DNA of 20,298 nt. Source: Trueperaceae bacterium. Its GTDB lineage: Bacteria; Deinococcota; Deinococci; Deinococcales; Trueperaceae. Below are positions 1-8,016 of this stretch, piece after piece. The stretch lies in the NCBI GenBank assembly GCA_024636105.1, contig JAGXHO010000101.1:1-20298 (forward strand), in the 5' to 3' direction. The notes beneath the pieces are model-generated. The model searched no databases. It was not told the DNA's origin and was given only the letters and a program-made list of their open reading frames with translations. The position numbers and the translations under genes were made by a program. How positions within the stretch are numbered: position 1 is the stretch's first letter; each line of letters begins with the position of its first letter.

Positions 1-316
1 CGTGTGCGTCGACGCCGAACTGGGTTGAACGCCCCGGGGTAGGGGGAGCAGCATCGGACCACGACCACCAGCGGTCGTGAACGCAGGCCGTTCGGCATGA
101 GCCTACGGGCAGTGCGGCGGTACCACGGCCGAGCCGGTGGTGCCGGATTCCCTCGGAGGCTGACGCTCTGGCGCGTGCCCTCACCCTGGTGGACGTCTTC
201 CGCCCCACCTCGGCGGCCTGGTCGCCCCTCGGCATGGCTCGCGACCGAGGCCCACTACGGATCCTCTGACGCCTAGTCGGCGGCGTGTAACGAGGTCACC
301 TATCCGCCTCCGCGCG
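1..316. other. No gene recognised at the window start
   Basis: I see no open frame with coding character on either strand here, and no tRNA or rRNA pattern. One 7-bp inverted repeat is present (CACGACC at 60-66, GGTCGTG at 73-79, 6-nt loop). The stretch lies just past the 3' end of the minus-strand nagA gene, so it should contain that transcript's end, but I find no hairpin followed by a T-run. It could be intergenic DNA or the remains of a decayed gene. Confidence 0.4.
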
Positions 317-1444
317 TCACGTGTCGAGCGACCCGTGCACCACTTGCCCGTCGACGATCACGGCCACCACCTCGACGCCGGCGTGTCCGGTGTCGCGCAC
401 CACGGTCCAGTCGTCGGGGTCGTCGCGACCCAGGAGCGCTCGTGGGGTTCGCGCCGCCATCGCGAACGCGTCGCGGAGCGAGGCACCGGTGACGGTAATC
501 GCCGCACGAACGCCGTCGAGCAGCGAGCTGGCGGAGCCCGCGAGGTAGGGCGTACCGGCCACCGTCAAGCGCCCCGACTGCGCCAAGTGCACACGACCAC
601 CGACGGCCGCCTCGTACGTGCCGGGCGGCATGCCGGCGAGGGCGACCGCGTCGCTCGTCAGGATCAGGCGGTCAGGGCCCTTGACCTTCACCCACACGCG
701 CATCACGGACTCGGGCAGGTGATGGCCGTCGAAGATCGCGGACGCCATGAGCCGGTCCTCGGCCAACTGTTCCCAGATCACGTTGGGGTGTCGTGGCAGC
801 AGCGCCGGTGCACCGTTGCCGAGGTGGGTCGACAAGCGCGCGCCGGCGGAGACGGCCGCCTGGATCGCCTCGACGTCGGCCACCGTGTGTCCGAGCGCCA
901 CGGTGACGCCGTGGCCGACGAGGTACGCGATGAGGTCGATGGCGCCGGGTACCTCCGGCGCGAGCGTGACGAGCTGGATGGTGCCCCCAGCGGCGGCCTG
1001 GAGGTCGTCGAACAAGGTGCGGTCGGCGGCGCGCACGTGCGCCACCGGATGCGCCCCGCGCGCGCCATCGGTCGGCGACAGGAATGGGCCCTCCAGATGA
1101 ATGCCGGCGACCGCCCGCGCGACCACCGCGGACTCCGTGGTGGCCGCGCGCACGGCGCGCAGGCACGCCCGCAGGTCGTCAGGAGAAGCGGTGATTACCG
1201 TCGGAAGGTAGCGCGCGACGCCTTTGGCGTGCAGTGCGCGCGTCATGCCCTCGAACCCGGCCACGTCGAGGCCGCCGGCGTTGACGTCGTGCCCGGCGAA
1301 GCCGTTGACCTGGACGTCGAACCAACCGCGACCAATCCATGTGTCCGAAGGCGATCGCCCTGTCGTCGCGGGGCGCACATCCACGCCGCCAGCGCTTCGC
1401 ACCACGTCGACCATCCGACCGCTTTCGATGTCGCGTGCGACCAT
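317..1444 (-). CDS. nagA: N-acetylglucosamine-6-phosphate deacetylase (NagA family)
   Basis: This 375-residue protein is a member of the amidohydrolase superfamily. NagA hydrolyses GlcNAc-6-phosphate to GlcN-6-phosphate and acetate in the cytoplasm. Visible family motifs are DVQVNG (43-48), GIHLEGP with metal-ligand Glu118, LGHT with His186, STHL with His207, IFDGHH (237-242) and TSD with catalytic Asp265. The DVQVNG segment has the Gln/Asn form seen in E. coli NagA rather than the metal-binding HxH form. Length is normal for the family (about 380). The open frame extends much further upstream, but the ATG at 1444 is preceded by a strong GAGGAGG ribosome-binding site 6 nt away and begins the NagA-like sequence. 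The gene is divergent from a ROK repressor 94 nt away, which probably controls it. A related N-acetylhexosamine-6-phosphate could be the true substrate. Confidence 0.9.
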   Translation of the reverse strand: MVARDIESGRMVDVVRSAGGVDVRPATTGRSPSDTWIGRGWFDVQVNGFAGHDVNAGGLDVAGFEGMTRALHAKGVARYLPTVITASPDDLRACLRAVRAATTESAVVARAVAGIHLEGPFLSPTDGARGAHPVAHVRAADRTLFDDLQAAAGGTIQLVTLAPEVPGAIDLIAYLVGHGVTVALGHTVADVEAIQAAVSAGARLSTHLGNGAPALLPRHPNVIWEQLAEDRLMASAIFDGHHLPESVMRVWVKVKGPDRLILTSDAVALAGMPPGTYEAAVGGRVHLAQSGRLTVAGTPYLAGSASSLLDGVRAAITVTGASLRDAFAMAARTPRALLGRDDPDDWTVVRDTGHAGVEVVAVIVDGQVVHGSLDT

Positions 1445-1515
1445 TGCCTGCCTCCTCGGGCTGCTGTGTACCGCCGATTGGAATCGCGCACAGCGCCGCC
1501 GTGCCCCAACGCTAA

Positions 1516-1527
1516 TGTTAACTAACA
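1516..1527. promoter_or_regulatory. Candidate operator in the nagA/ROK divergent promoter
   Basis: TGTTAACTAACA is an inverted repeat with 5-nt arms (TGTTA / TAACA) and a 2-nt centre. It sits in a short AT-rich island within otherwise very GC-rich DNA, between the two divergent starts at 1444 and 1539. The overlapping TAATGT (1513-1518) could be a -10 element for the ROK gene. Repressors of this type often bind AT-rich palindromes between themselves and their targets. Binding is inferred only from position and symmetry. Confidence 0.4.
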
Positions 1528-1538
1528 GGTAGAAACGA

Positions 1539-2744
1539 ATGCCGATGCCGCCCGATCCACCTTCGCTCTCTACTAGTGACCCGGCCCGCCCACGGCCGGT
1601 TCGCACCGCCAACGTGCGGGCGGTGGTCGAGCGACTGGCGCTCGAGGGCCCCGCCTCGCGCACCGATCTGGCGCGTGCCGTCGGCCTCTCGGCGACCTCG
1701 GTAGGGCGGCTCGTCGACGACCTACTCCGCAGCGGCCTCGTCGCCGAGGGCGCCCGGGTGGCCTCGGGCGTCGGACGCCCGCAGACCCTCGTGCACCTGC
1801 GTGGCGACGCCGCGAGCGTCGCCGGGGTGAGCATCCGGTCGCGGTCGGTGCGCGTTTGCCTCGCAGATCTCGACGGCGCGGTCCTCGCTGCGGCGCGCGT
1901 CGACCGCGCCGACGACACGCCCGATGCCCTAGCGCGACAGGTGGTGGCTGTGGTCGCCGACCTCCGCGACCGAATCACTGCCAGCGGCCCGCTGGCCGCC
2001 GTCGCAATCGGAGTTTCCGGGGTCTGGGACGGCGCCCGACGACGCGTGTTCGCAGCGCCCAACCTCGCGGTGCTCGAGGGGGTCGACGCGCAAGCGCTGT
2101 TCGAAGACGCTCTCGCGGACGTGGTTGCGAGCCGCGCGGTGACCCTCGACAACGACGTCAACCTGGCCGCCGTCGGCGAGTACGTGCACGGCGCGGCGCG
2201 CGGCTGCGACGGGTTCTTCTACCTGAGCCTAGGCTCGGGGGTTGGCGGCGCGATGGTCGTGGCCGGGACCGTCCACCGTGGCGCCTCGGGTTTCGCCGGT
2301 GAGATCGGCTCGCTGCCCGTGGTCCACGACGGGCGGATCGCCCGCCTCGAGGACCTGTTGGGGCGCCGCCCGCTCGAGGCCCGCGCTCACGAGTTCGGCC
2401 TCGCGCCGGGCGACGACGAGGTCCTCGCATGGCTCGAGCGCGATGACCCCGATGCCGGGCCGCTCGTCGACCACGTGGCCGGCATCGTCGGCCAAGCGCT
2501 CGCCGCGGTCGTCGTGACCCTCGACCCTCGGTTGATCGTACTCGGGGGCAGTGTCGACCGCTTCGCGCCCACCTTCACCGAGCGCGCGCGAGAACATCTG
2601 GCCGCTTTCGTGCCGGTGGTTCCGAAGATGGTCTCGACGCAGGTCGGGCACGAGGCGCCCTTGCTGGGCGCCGTCGTCCAGGCTCGCGCCACCGCCCGCG
2701 CCGTGCTCGTGCAGCGCGCAGTGTCGGCCAGCGGTGTCTCGTGA
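1539..2744 (+). CDS. ROK-family transcriptional repressor
   Basis: This 401-residue protein has an N-terminal winged helix-turn-helix (about 20-80; ASRTDLARAVGLSATSVGRL fits the recognition region) followed by a ROK sugar-binding domain (about 90-395). The ROK part shows LDNDVNLAAVGEY, SLGSGVGG and GASGFAGEIG. The first phosphate loop, DxGxT in ROK kinases, is degenerate here (GVSIRSRS). The His that normally follows GEIG and the Cys-rich zinc motif are both missing. It is therefore most likely a sugar-responsive regulator like NagC or Mlc, not a kinase. It probably represses nagA and the transporter operon and is released by an amino-sugar phosphate. The ATG at 1539 begins the frame; a second ATG 6 nt downstream is possible. 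Confidence 0.88.
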   Translation: MPMPPDPPSLSTSDPARPRPVRTANVRAVVERLALEGPASRTDLARAVGLSATSVGRLVDDLLRSGLVAEGARVASGVGRPQTLVHLRGDAASVAGVSIRSRSVRVCLADLDGAVLAAARVDRADDTPDALARQVVAVVADLRDRITASGPLAAVAIGVSGVWDGARRRVFAAPNLAVLEGVDAQALFEDALADVVASRAVTLDNDVNLAAVGEYVHGAARGCDGFFYLSLGSGVGGAMVVAGTVHRGASGFAGEIGSLPVVHDGRIARLEDLLGRRPLEARAHEFGLAPGDDEVLAWLERDDPDAGPLVDHVAGIVGQALAAVVVTLDPRLIVLGGSVDRFAPTFTERAREHLAAFVPVVPKMVSTQVGHEAPLLGAVVQARATARAVLVQRAVSASGVS

Positions 2745-2762
2745 GCGGGCCCGTCGCTAGGC

Positions 2763-2814
2763 GCCGACGTCGACCCATGCTCGAGGCGCATGCGCCTCCG
2801 AAGGAGGCCGACGT
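2763..2814. promoter_or_regulatory. Palindrome and alternative hairpins upstream of the TRAP operon
   Basis: Between the ROK stop and the dctP start lies a perfect 16-bp palindrome, GAGGCGCATGCGCCTC (2783-2798). Its right edge overlaps a second hairpin, GCCTCC-GAA-GGAGGC (2794-2808), so the two structures exclude each other in RNA. Both are bracketed by a direct repeat of GCCGACGT (2763-2770 and 2807-2814). This could be an operator, the ROK terminator or a leader structure. No clear -35/-10 pair is visible in the gap. Confidence 0.4.
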
Positions 2815-2882
2815 GGCTTGACGCGGCCACCGCCCCCCACCGACGCTCGTGCCCCCCCATCCCCCGCCTTGGAGGTTCGTCC

Positions 2883-3866
2883 ATGAAGCTCATCCGATCC
2901 GTCTTCCTCGTACTCGCCACCGCCTTGCTCGTGTCGACCGCCTTTGCTCAGACCACTTGGCGACTCGGCCACATCCGCGACGTCAACCACCCCACGCATG
3001 CGGGCGCCGTGCGCTTCGCCGAGCTCGTCGCCGAGAAGACCGACGGCCGCATCCAGGTCGAGGTCTACTCCGATAGCCAGCTAGGTGGCATCCAGGAGAT
3101 GTTCGTCCAGATGCAGACTGGCGACCTGGCGATGGTGTACGGCGGCATCAATACGCTCGCGTTCATCGCGGGCGGCGAAGCCTTCGAGATCACGGCGATC
3201 CCCTTCCTGTACCGCGACTACGAGCACATGCGCGCCGCGCTGCAGGCCGACTTCTTCGCTCCGGTGTTCGCGGCGGCCGAAGAAGCCACAGGCATCCACG
3301 TGATCAACTTGGCCGGCGACACCGCGCCGCGCGGACTCTCGGCGAGCAAGCCGATCTATGGCCCGGCCGACTTCGAGCGGCTCAAGATCCGCACGGCGGC
3401 CAGCGAGGTCGTGCTGCGTGCGATGCAGACGCTGGGCGCGCTGCCCCAGCAGGTGCCGTTCGCCGACCTGTACGTGGCGCTTCGCACCGGCGTCGTCGAC
3501 GCCCAAGAGAACGGTGCGATCACCGTGGTGAACGCTAGCCTCTACGAGGTGCAGGACTACTACATGGTCACCGACTACATCCGCGACATCGAGGCGTTCT
3601 ACGTCGACCCCAACATCTGGAACGCCCTTTCGGACGCCGACCGGCAGGCGGTCTTCGAGGCGACCGAAGAGGCCGGGGCGCTCGTCACCGAGCTGACCGC
3701 GGCCCAGCTCGACGAAGCGCTTGCGTTCCTTGCGGACAACATCACCGTGATCCGCGAGCCCGAACTCGACCTGCCCGCCATCCGCGCCGCCCTCGAGGGG
3801 ACCTTCCTCGACTGGGACGGCACCAAGTGGCCGGCCGGCTTGCTCGAAGCGATCCGCGGCCTCTAG
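2883..3866 (+). CDS. dctP: TRAP transporter substrate-binding protein (DctP family)
   Basis: This periplasmic solute-binding protein of 327 residues captures substrate for a TRAP secondary transporter. Residues 1-22 are a Sec signal peptide, with likely cleavage after Ala-Phe-Ala22. Family marks include YSDSQLGG (62-69), LKIR with Arg170, and VPFADLYVALRTGVVDAQEN ending at Asn210. The Arg in this position grips the carboxylate of the ligand in characterised members such as SiaP, so an acidic ligand (sugar acid, sialic acid, uronate) is likely. The start is set by GGAGG at 2871-2875, 7 nt before the ATG. The gene heads the transporter operon downstream of the ROK gene, and a strong hairpin separates it from dctM. 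The actual ligand cannot be read from sequence. Confidence 0.92.
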   Translation: MKLIRSVFLVLATALLVSTAFAQTTWRLGHIRDVNHPTHAGAVRFAELVAEKTDGRIQVEVYSDSQLGGIQEMFVQMQTGDLAMVYGGINTLAFIAGGEAFEITAIPFLYRDYEHMRAALQADFFAPVFAAAEEATGIHVINLAGDTAPRGLSASKPIYGPADFERLKIRTAASEVVLRAMQTLGALPQQVPFADLYVALRTGVVDAQENGAITVVNASLYEVQDYYMVTDYIRDIEAFYVDPNIWNALSDADRQAVFEATEEAGALVTELTAAQLDEALAFLADNITVIREPELDLPAIRAALEGTFLDWDGTKWPAGLLEAIRGL

Positions 3867-3874
3867 ACCACGCC

Positions 3875-3907
3875 GGGGGTGGTGTCCGGGACCCGGACGC
3901 CACCCCC
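3875..3907 (+). promoter_or_regulatory. Strong hairpin between dctP and dctM
   Basis: GGGGGTGGTGTCCGGG (3875-3890) pairs with CCCGGACGCCACCCCC (3892-3907) with a single G-U wobble, giving an almost continuous stem. It begins 8 nt after the dctP stop and is not followed by a T-run. Hairpins after binding-protein genes commonly protect the upstream mRNA or partly stop transcription, so that more binding protein than permease is made. That role is inferred from position. Confidence 0.65.
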
Positions 3908-3950
3908 CTATTGCTGATCACCGTCTCGCTGATCCGCGCAAAGGAACCGA

Positions 3951-5228
3951 GTGATCCTCCTTCTGTTCGTCCTTCTCTTCGGTCTTATGGGCGTCGGCTT
4001 TTCCATCTGGACGGCCATGGGTCTGAGCGGCACGCTGTACCTGCTACTGCAGGGCGACGTGTCGATGCGGATCGTGGTCTCGCGGATGGTGAGCGGCATC
4101 GACATCGAGACCCTGATCGCAATCCCATTCTTCCTGCTCGCCGGCGAGATCATGAACCAGGCAGGAATCACTCGGCGCCTCGCAGACTTCGCCGACCTGT
4201 TCGTCGGTCGCTTCCGGGCTGGCCTAGCGTACGTATCGATCGTCGTGAGCATGATCATGGCCGGCGTGTCGGGCTCCGCCGTCGCCGACGCCACGTCGAC
4301 CTCCGCCGTCCTCCACCCGATCATGCGCAAGCGCGGTTACGACGACCGTTTCGCTGCGGCCGTCAACGCGAGCTCTGCGGTGATCGGGCCGATCGTCCCA
4401 CCGAGCATCCCGATGGTGTTCATCGGCGTGATCAGCGGCGTTTCGATCGGTCGCCTGTTTCTCGGCGGCATCGTGCCTGGCGTATTGATGGCGGTGTTCC
4501 TCTGGGTGCTCGTCACCGTCTTGGCTCGTCGCCGCGGTTACCCGCCCGCCGCTAGCACCTTCACCTGGCCGCGCTTCTGGACGCTCCTCCGTGAGTCGAT
4601 CCTCGCGATCCTTGCGCCCGCGTTCATCATCGCCGGCGTCGTGTTCGGGTTCGTGACCATCATCGAGGTCGCGGCCCTCTCGATCCTCTATGTGCTCGTG
4701 CTCGGCGTGTTCGTCTACAGGACCATCACCCTCGCCAAACTCGTGGATGTGTTCCGACGTGCTTCGATCGCTTCCGCGGCGCTCATGGCGGTGTTTGCCG
4801 TCGTCGGCATCTATCAGTACATCGTCGCCACCGAGCAGCTCGGCGGCCAGTTGGCAGGCGTGATCGAGGGCCTGGGGCTCGGCCGCACCGGCTTCCTGCT
4901 GTTCACGACCCTCTTCTTTCTCTTGATGGGCGCCATCCTCGACGCCATCCCCGTCATGCTCATATTCTTCCCCGTGCTGCTACCGATCGCGATGGGGCTC
5001 GGCATCGACCCGACCCACTTCGGGGTCGTCACCGTCCTCAACCTGATGATCGGCCTGCTGACGCCTCCGATCGGCGTACTGCTCTTCGTCCAGACGAAGA
5101 TCGCCGGCGTCGGCTTCGCCGAATTGGTCAAGGAGCTGTGGCCGCACATCGCGATGCTTCTGGCCGTGCTGCTGCTCATCACCTTCGTCCCACAGCTCGT
5201 GCTGTGGATTCCGAACCTGGTCTTCTGA
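3951..5228 (+). CDS. dctM: TRAP transporter large membrane subunit (DctM family)
   Basis: This 425-residue multi-pass inner-membrane protein is the ion-coupled transport channel of the TRAP system. Family motifs are AIPFFLLAGEIMNQAGIT, SMIMAGVSGSAVADATST, GPIVPPSIPMVFIG, FLGGIVPG, ATEQLGGQLAG and, near the C-terminus, DPTHFGVVTVLNLMIG followed by TPPIGVLLFVQT. The length is typical of the family. The GTG start is supported by AAAGGA at 3940-3945, 5 nt upstream. It sits downstream of dctP and 4 nt before dctQ. Large and small subunits are usually ordered Q then M, so the order is reversed here. Confidence 0.92.
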   Translation: MILLLFVLLFGLMGVGFSIWTAMGLSGTLYLLLQGDVSMRIVVSRMVSGIDIETLIAIPFFLLAGEIMNQAGITRRLADFADLFVGRFRAGLAYVSIVVSMIMAGVSGSAVADATSTSAVLHPIMRKRGYDDRFAAAVNASSAVIGPIVPPSIPMVFIGVISGVSIGRLFLGGIVPGVLMAVFLWVLVTVLARRRGYPPAASTFTWPRFWTLLRESILAILAPAFIIAGVVFGFVTIIEVAALSILYVLVLGVFVYRTITLAKLVDVFRRASIASAALMAVFAVVGIYQYIVATEQLGGQLAGVIEGLGLGRTGFLLFTTLFFLLMGAILDAIPVMLIFFPVLLPIAMGLGIDPTHFGVVTVLNLMIGLLTPPIGVLLFVQTKIAGVGFAELVKELWPHIAMLLAVLLLITFVPQLVLWIPNLVF

Positions 5229-5232
5229 CGCC

Positions 5233-5715
5233 GTGAAGCGCATTACCCAGCTCTTCGATCGATTCGCCTGGGCCCTGGAGCACCTTCTGGCCATCGGCTT
5301 CATGGCGCTGTTCGCGGTGACGATTCTCAACATCGTGCTGCGCAACGTCGCGGGCATAGCGTGGATGTGGATCCCAGGCTTCTCGCGCCTGGCCTTCATC
5401 TGGCTCGTGTTCCTTGGTATCGCTGCCGCCATGCGCCGCGGCGAGCACCTGGTGATCGACCTGCTCGAGCGCCGCCTCCGCGGCCGGGCCAAGCGCGGGC
5501 TGCTCGTCATCCTCCATGCGGCTCTGCTGCCGTTCTACTGGATGCTTCTCACGTACGGGTACGAGGTCGCCCAGGTGCGGATGCGCATCCCCTTCGACAC
5601 TTGGCGCTTCCCGACGGGGTGGGCCTACATGGCCGTCCCGGTCGCCGCCGCCATCCTCTTGGCGTTCACGCTCGAACGCCTCGTGAGCCTCGCAAGGGAG
5701 CGACCCAATCCATGA
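5233..5715 (+). CDS. dctQ: TRAP transporter small membrane subunit (DctQ family)
   Basis: This 160-residue membrane protein has four hydrophobic segments (about 13-33, 45-63, 90-112 and 133-152), as expected for DctQ. The fragment WIPGFSRLAFIWLVFLGIAA and the following RRGEHLVID are typical of the family. It scaffolds the large subunit and helps couple transport to the binding protein. The GTG start lies 4 nt after the dctM stop without a clear Shine-Dalgarno sequence, so translation is probably coupled to dctM. Its stop overlaps the start of the next gene in an ATGA. Confidence 0.88.
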   Translation: MKRITQLFDRFAWALEHLLAIGFMALFAVTILNIVLRNVAGIAWMWIPGFSRLAFIWLVFLGIAAAMRRGEHLVIDLLERRLRGRAKRGLLVILHAALLPFYWMLLTYGYEVAQVRMRIPFDTWRFPTGWAYMAVPVAAAILLAFTLERLVSLARERPNP

Positions 5716-6476
5716 CCCCCCATCACCTCGATCAATACGCTGACGCATTGCAGACCGCGTTCACCTCCATCGCCGCGCAACGCGACGCCTTCGAGGCCGC
5801 CGCGCGCGTTCTTGCCCGTGCGATCGCCGACGATCAGCTGGTCCACGTGATCGGTCCCGGCGGCCACTCCAACATGGCCGCCGAGGAGGTGCTCTGGCGC
5901 GCGGGCGGGCTGGTGCCGATCAACGCGATCCTCGACGCCGGCACCAACCTCATCCACGGAGCCAAGCGCTCGAACTACGTCGAGCGGACGCCGGGGTACG
6001 CGAAGCAGGTGCTCGATGCCTACCGCGTCGGTCGGACGCCCGGCGAGGTCATCGTCATCGTCAACGCCTACGGCATCAACGCCATGACGATCGACACCGC
6101 GCTCGAGGCGAAGAAGCGCGGCATGACGTCGATCGCCATCACGTCGCGCGGCTTCGCTGATCGCCTGGCGGCCGACCACCCGTCGCGGCACCCGTCGGCG
6201 AAGAACCTCTACCAAGAGGTCGACCACTTCCTCGACTGCTTTGTCCCGTACGGCGACGCCGTGGTCGAGATCGAGGGCGCGTCGCAAAAGACCGGCCCCA
6301 CGGCGACGATGTGCAACCTCTACACGCTAAACCTGCTCATGGTGGAGACGGTGGCGCAGCTCGTGGCGCTCGGGGTCGAGCCGCCGCTGTGGATGAGCGC
6401 GAACTTGCCCGGCGGCGACGCCGCCAACCGCGCCAACGAGGAGAAGTACATCCCCCGCATCAAGCACCTGGGCTAG
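5712..6476 (+). CDS. SIS-domain phosphosugar-binding protein (UPF0309-like)
   Basis: This 254-residue protein has a sugar isomerase (SIS) fold, a domain that binds phosphosugars in isomerases, deaminases and regulators. Visible blocks are GPGGHSNMAAEEVLWRAGG (48-66), NAYGINAMTID (118-128), AITSRGFAD (142-150) and KTGPTATM (193-200). The layout matches the uncharacterised UPF0309 group often found beside nagA and transporter genes. The second phosphosugar loop, usually SxSGxN, reads NAYGIN here, so chemistry or ligand may differ. It overlaps dctQ by 4 nt and has AAGGGAG upstream, so it belongs to the same operon. It may isomerise or deaminate the amino-sugar phosphate made by NagA, but no catalytic assignment can be made from sequence. 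Confidence 0.78.
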   Translation: MTPHHLDQYADALQTAFTSIAAQRDAFEAAARVLARAIADDQLVHVIGPGGHSNMAAEEVLWRAGGLVPINAILDAGTNLIHGAKRSNYVERTPGYAKQVLDAYRVGRTPGEVIVIVNAYGINAMTIDTALEAKKRGMTSIAITSRGFADRLAADHPSRHPSAKNLYQEVDHFLDCFVPYGDAVVEIEGASQKTGPTATMCNLYTLNLLMVETVAQLVALGVEPPLWMSANLPGGDAANRANEEKYIPRIKHLG

Positions 6477-6526
6477 GAGCACGAGCGAGTCTCCATCGCG
6501 CAGCCGCCTCGACCGAAGGGATTCCG

Positions 6527-7486
6527 ATGCCGCCGCACGACGTCCACGAGCACCGTCGCGAACTTGCCCCCGCGGGACGCCGCTTCGATCCGCGGATCGT
6601 CGCGTGTTACCTCTACCCGATCACCCGCTACGGCTACCCACCGCCCGCCGAGGGTACCGAGCAGTACGTCGAGGAGCTCGCGGCCCTCGGCTTCCGGTCG
6701 ATCGAGCTGGAGGGGATCCACGCGCCGCACCTGCGCGCGATGCACCGGATGCGCGGCGATGTGCGTCGGGCGCTCGACCGGTTGGAGGTGGCGGTTCCCT
6801 ACTACTGCGTCGTGCTGCCTGGCCTGGCGTCCGCCGATCCGGTGGTGCGCGCGACGAGCCTCGAGCTGTTCGAGCTGGGCTGCGCGACGGCCCGCGACCT
6901 CGGTGCCAAGGGCGTGCTCGACAACGGTCCGCTGCCGCCGTACGCGTTCCCCGGCGACGTCCCCGTCGTGCGGCATTACGACGAGGACGTCCTCGCCCGG
7001 GCCGGCTTGCCGCCGACGCTCGACTGGAACCGCTACTGGGACGACCTCGTCACGACCTACCGCGCCGCGTGCGACATCGCCGCGCGCTTCGGGCTGACGT
7101 ACCTGGTCCATCCCGCCATCGGCGTCCTGTGCGCGAACACCGACGGCTTCCTGCTCTTCCAGGCGGCCGTCGACCGGCCCAACTTGCGCTTCAACCTCGA
7201 CACCGCCAACCAGTTCGTGGCGCGCGATCACCTGCCGCTGTCGATCGTCCGGCTCGCCGACCACGTCGACTACATCCACGTCTCCGACAACCGTGGCGCG
7301 AAGCCGGAGCACCTGCCGATCGGGGCGGGCGCGATCGACTGGGACGTGTTCTTCCGCACCCTTGAGCAGATCGGCTACCGCGGTGCGTTCGGGATCGACA
7401 TCGGCGGCAGCGAGTCCGACGTCGCCGACCTCGACCGGGCGTACGTCGAGGCGGCGACCTTCCTCGAGGGGCGCCTGCAGCCGTGA
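6527..7486 (+). CDS. Sugar phosphate isomerase/epimerase (xylose isomerase-like TIM barrel)
   Basis: This 319-residue protein belongs to the AP-endonuclease-2/xylose isomerase-like superfamily, whose members isomerise or epimerise sugars using a divalent metal. Likely metal-site segments are SIELEGI (58-64), YLVHPAIG (192-199), FNLDTAN (222-228) and YIHVSDN (249-255). The last strand reads FGIDIGGSE (288-296), with Asp where many relatives have Glu. GAGAIDW (266-272) is the familiar loop of this superfamily. The ATG at 6527 is preceded by GAAGGG at 6515-6520. It lies 50 nt after the SIS gene and its stop overlaps the GNAT start. It is probably the second sugar-rearranging enzyme of the locus; the substrate is unknown. 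Confidence 0.82.
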   Translation: MPPHDVHEHRRELAPAGRRFDPRIVACYLYPITRYGYPPPAEGTEQYVEELAALGFRSIELEGIHAPHLRAMHRMRGDVRRALDRLEVAVPYYCVVLPGLASADPVVRATSLELFELGCATARDLGAKGVLDNGPLPPYAFPGDVPVVRHYDEDVLARAGLPPTLDWNRYWDDLVTTYRAACDIAARFGLTYLVHPAIGVLCANTDGFLLFQAAVDRPNLRFNLDTANQFVARDHLPLSIVRLADHVDYIHVSDNRGAKPEHLPIGAGAIDWDVFFRTLEQIGYRGAFGIDIGGSESDVADLDRAYVEAATFLEGRLQP

Positions 7487-8016
7487 TCGAGCGGCTGCGC
7501 GCGGGCGAGGGGGGTCGCATGCGCGCGATCCGCCTCCGCGCCCTCGCCGACGCGCCCGAGGCCTTCGGTTCCACCTACGAGGAAGCCGAGCGCCGGAGCC
7601 TCGAGGATTGGGAGGCCCAGATCGAGCGACTCCCGACCTTCGTGTGGCGCGAGGGCGACGCGGACCTGGGCGCCGACCTGGGCATGGTGCGCGGCGCGCC
7701 CCACGACGGCGACCCCGGTGCGGCGTACCTGATCTCGATGTGGGTGGCGCCGGAGGCGCGCGGCCGCGGGATCGGCTCGGCGCTCGTGGGCGAGGTCGTC
7801 GCCTGGGCGCGCGGGCGCGGATTGCGGCGGCTCGTTCTGGACGTGGCGGCGCAGAATGCGGGGGCACGGCGGCTCTACGAACGCTGCGGCTTCGTCGCGA
7901 CCGGCGCGATCGGTGCGCTCCCGCCGCCGCGCGAGCACGTGCGGGAGCTGGAGATGGTGCTGGACCTGGCGCTGGACCTGGCGCCCGGCGGACCTTCGGC
8001 GCTCGGCGATGCATGA
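7483..8016 (+). CDS. GNAT-family N-acetyltransferase
   Basis: This 177-residue protein has a GNAT fold. The acetyl-CoA pyrophosphate loop is visible as EARGRGIGSAL (91-101), fitting RxxGxG, after the beta-4 strand YLISMWVAP. NAGARRLYERCGF is the typical late helix and strand. The N-terminal region resembles stand-alone bacterial GNATs, so the substrate (small amine, antibiotic or protein) is not predictable. The GTG start overlaps the isomerase stop in a GTGA, and its 3' end overlaps the kinase gene by 8 nt. Translation therefore appears coupled to the sugar locus. A second GNAT gene at 9672 shares its overall pattern. Confidence 0.85.
   Translation: MIERLRAGEGGRMRAIRLRALADAPEAFGSTYEEAERRSLEDWEAQIERLPTFVWREGDADLGADLGMVRGAPHDGDPGAAYLISMWVAPEARGRGIGSALVGEVVAWARGRGLRRLVLDVAAQNAGARRLYERCGFVATGAIGALPPPREHVRELEMVLDLALDLAPGGPSALGDA

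Noticed and set aside
1..316. tRNA or other structural RNA at the window start
   Set aside because: A GGTT-like stretch near 23-27 does not form a T-arm, and no acceptor or anticodon stems can be built around it.
1445..2161. N-terminal extension of nagA to position 2161
   Set aside because: The extension lies antisense to the ROK gene and is Ser/Arg/Thr-rich. The start at 1444 has a strong ribosome-binding site and yields a normal-length NagA.
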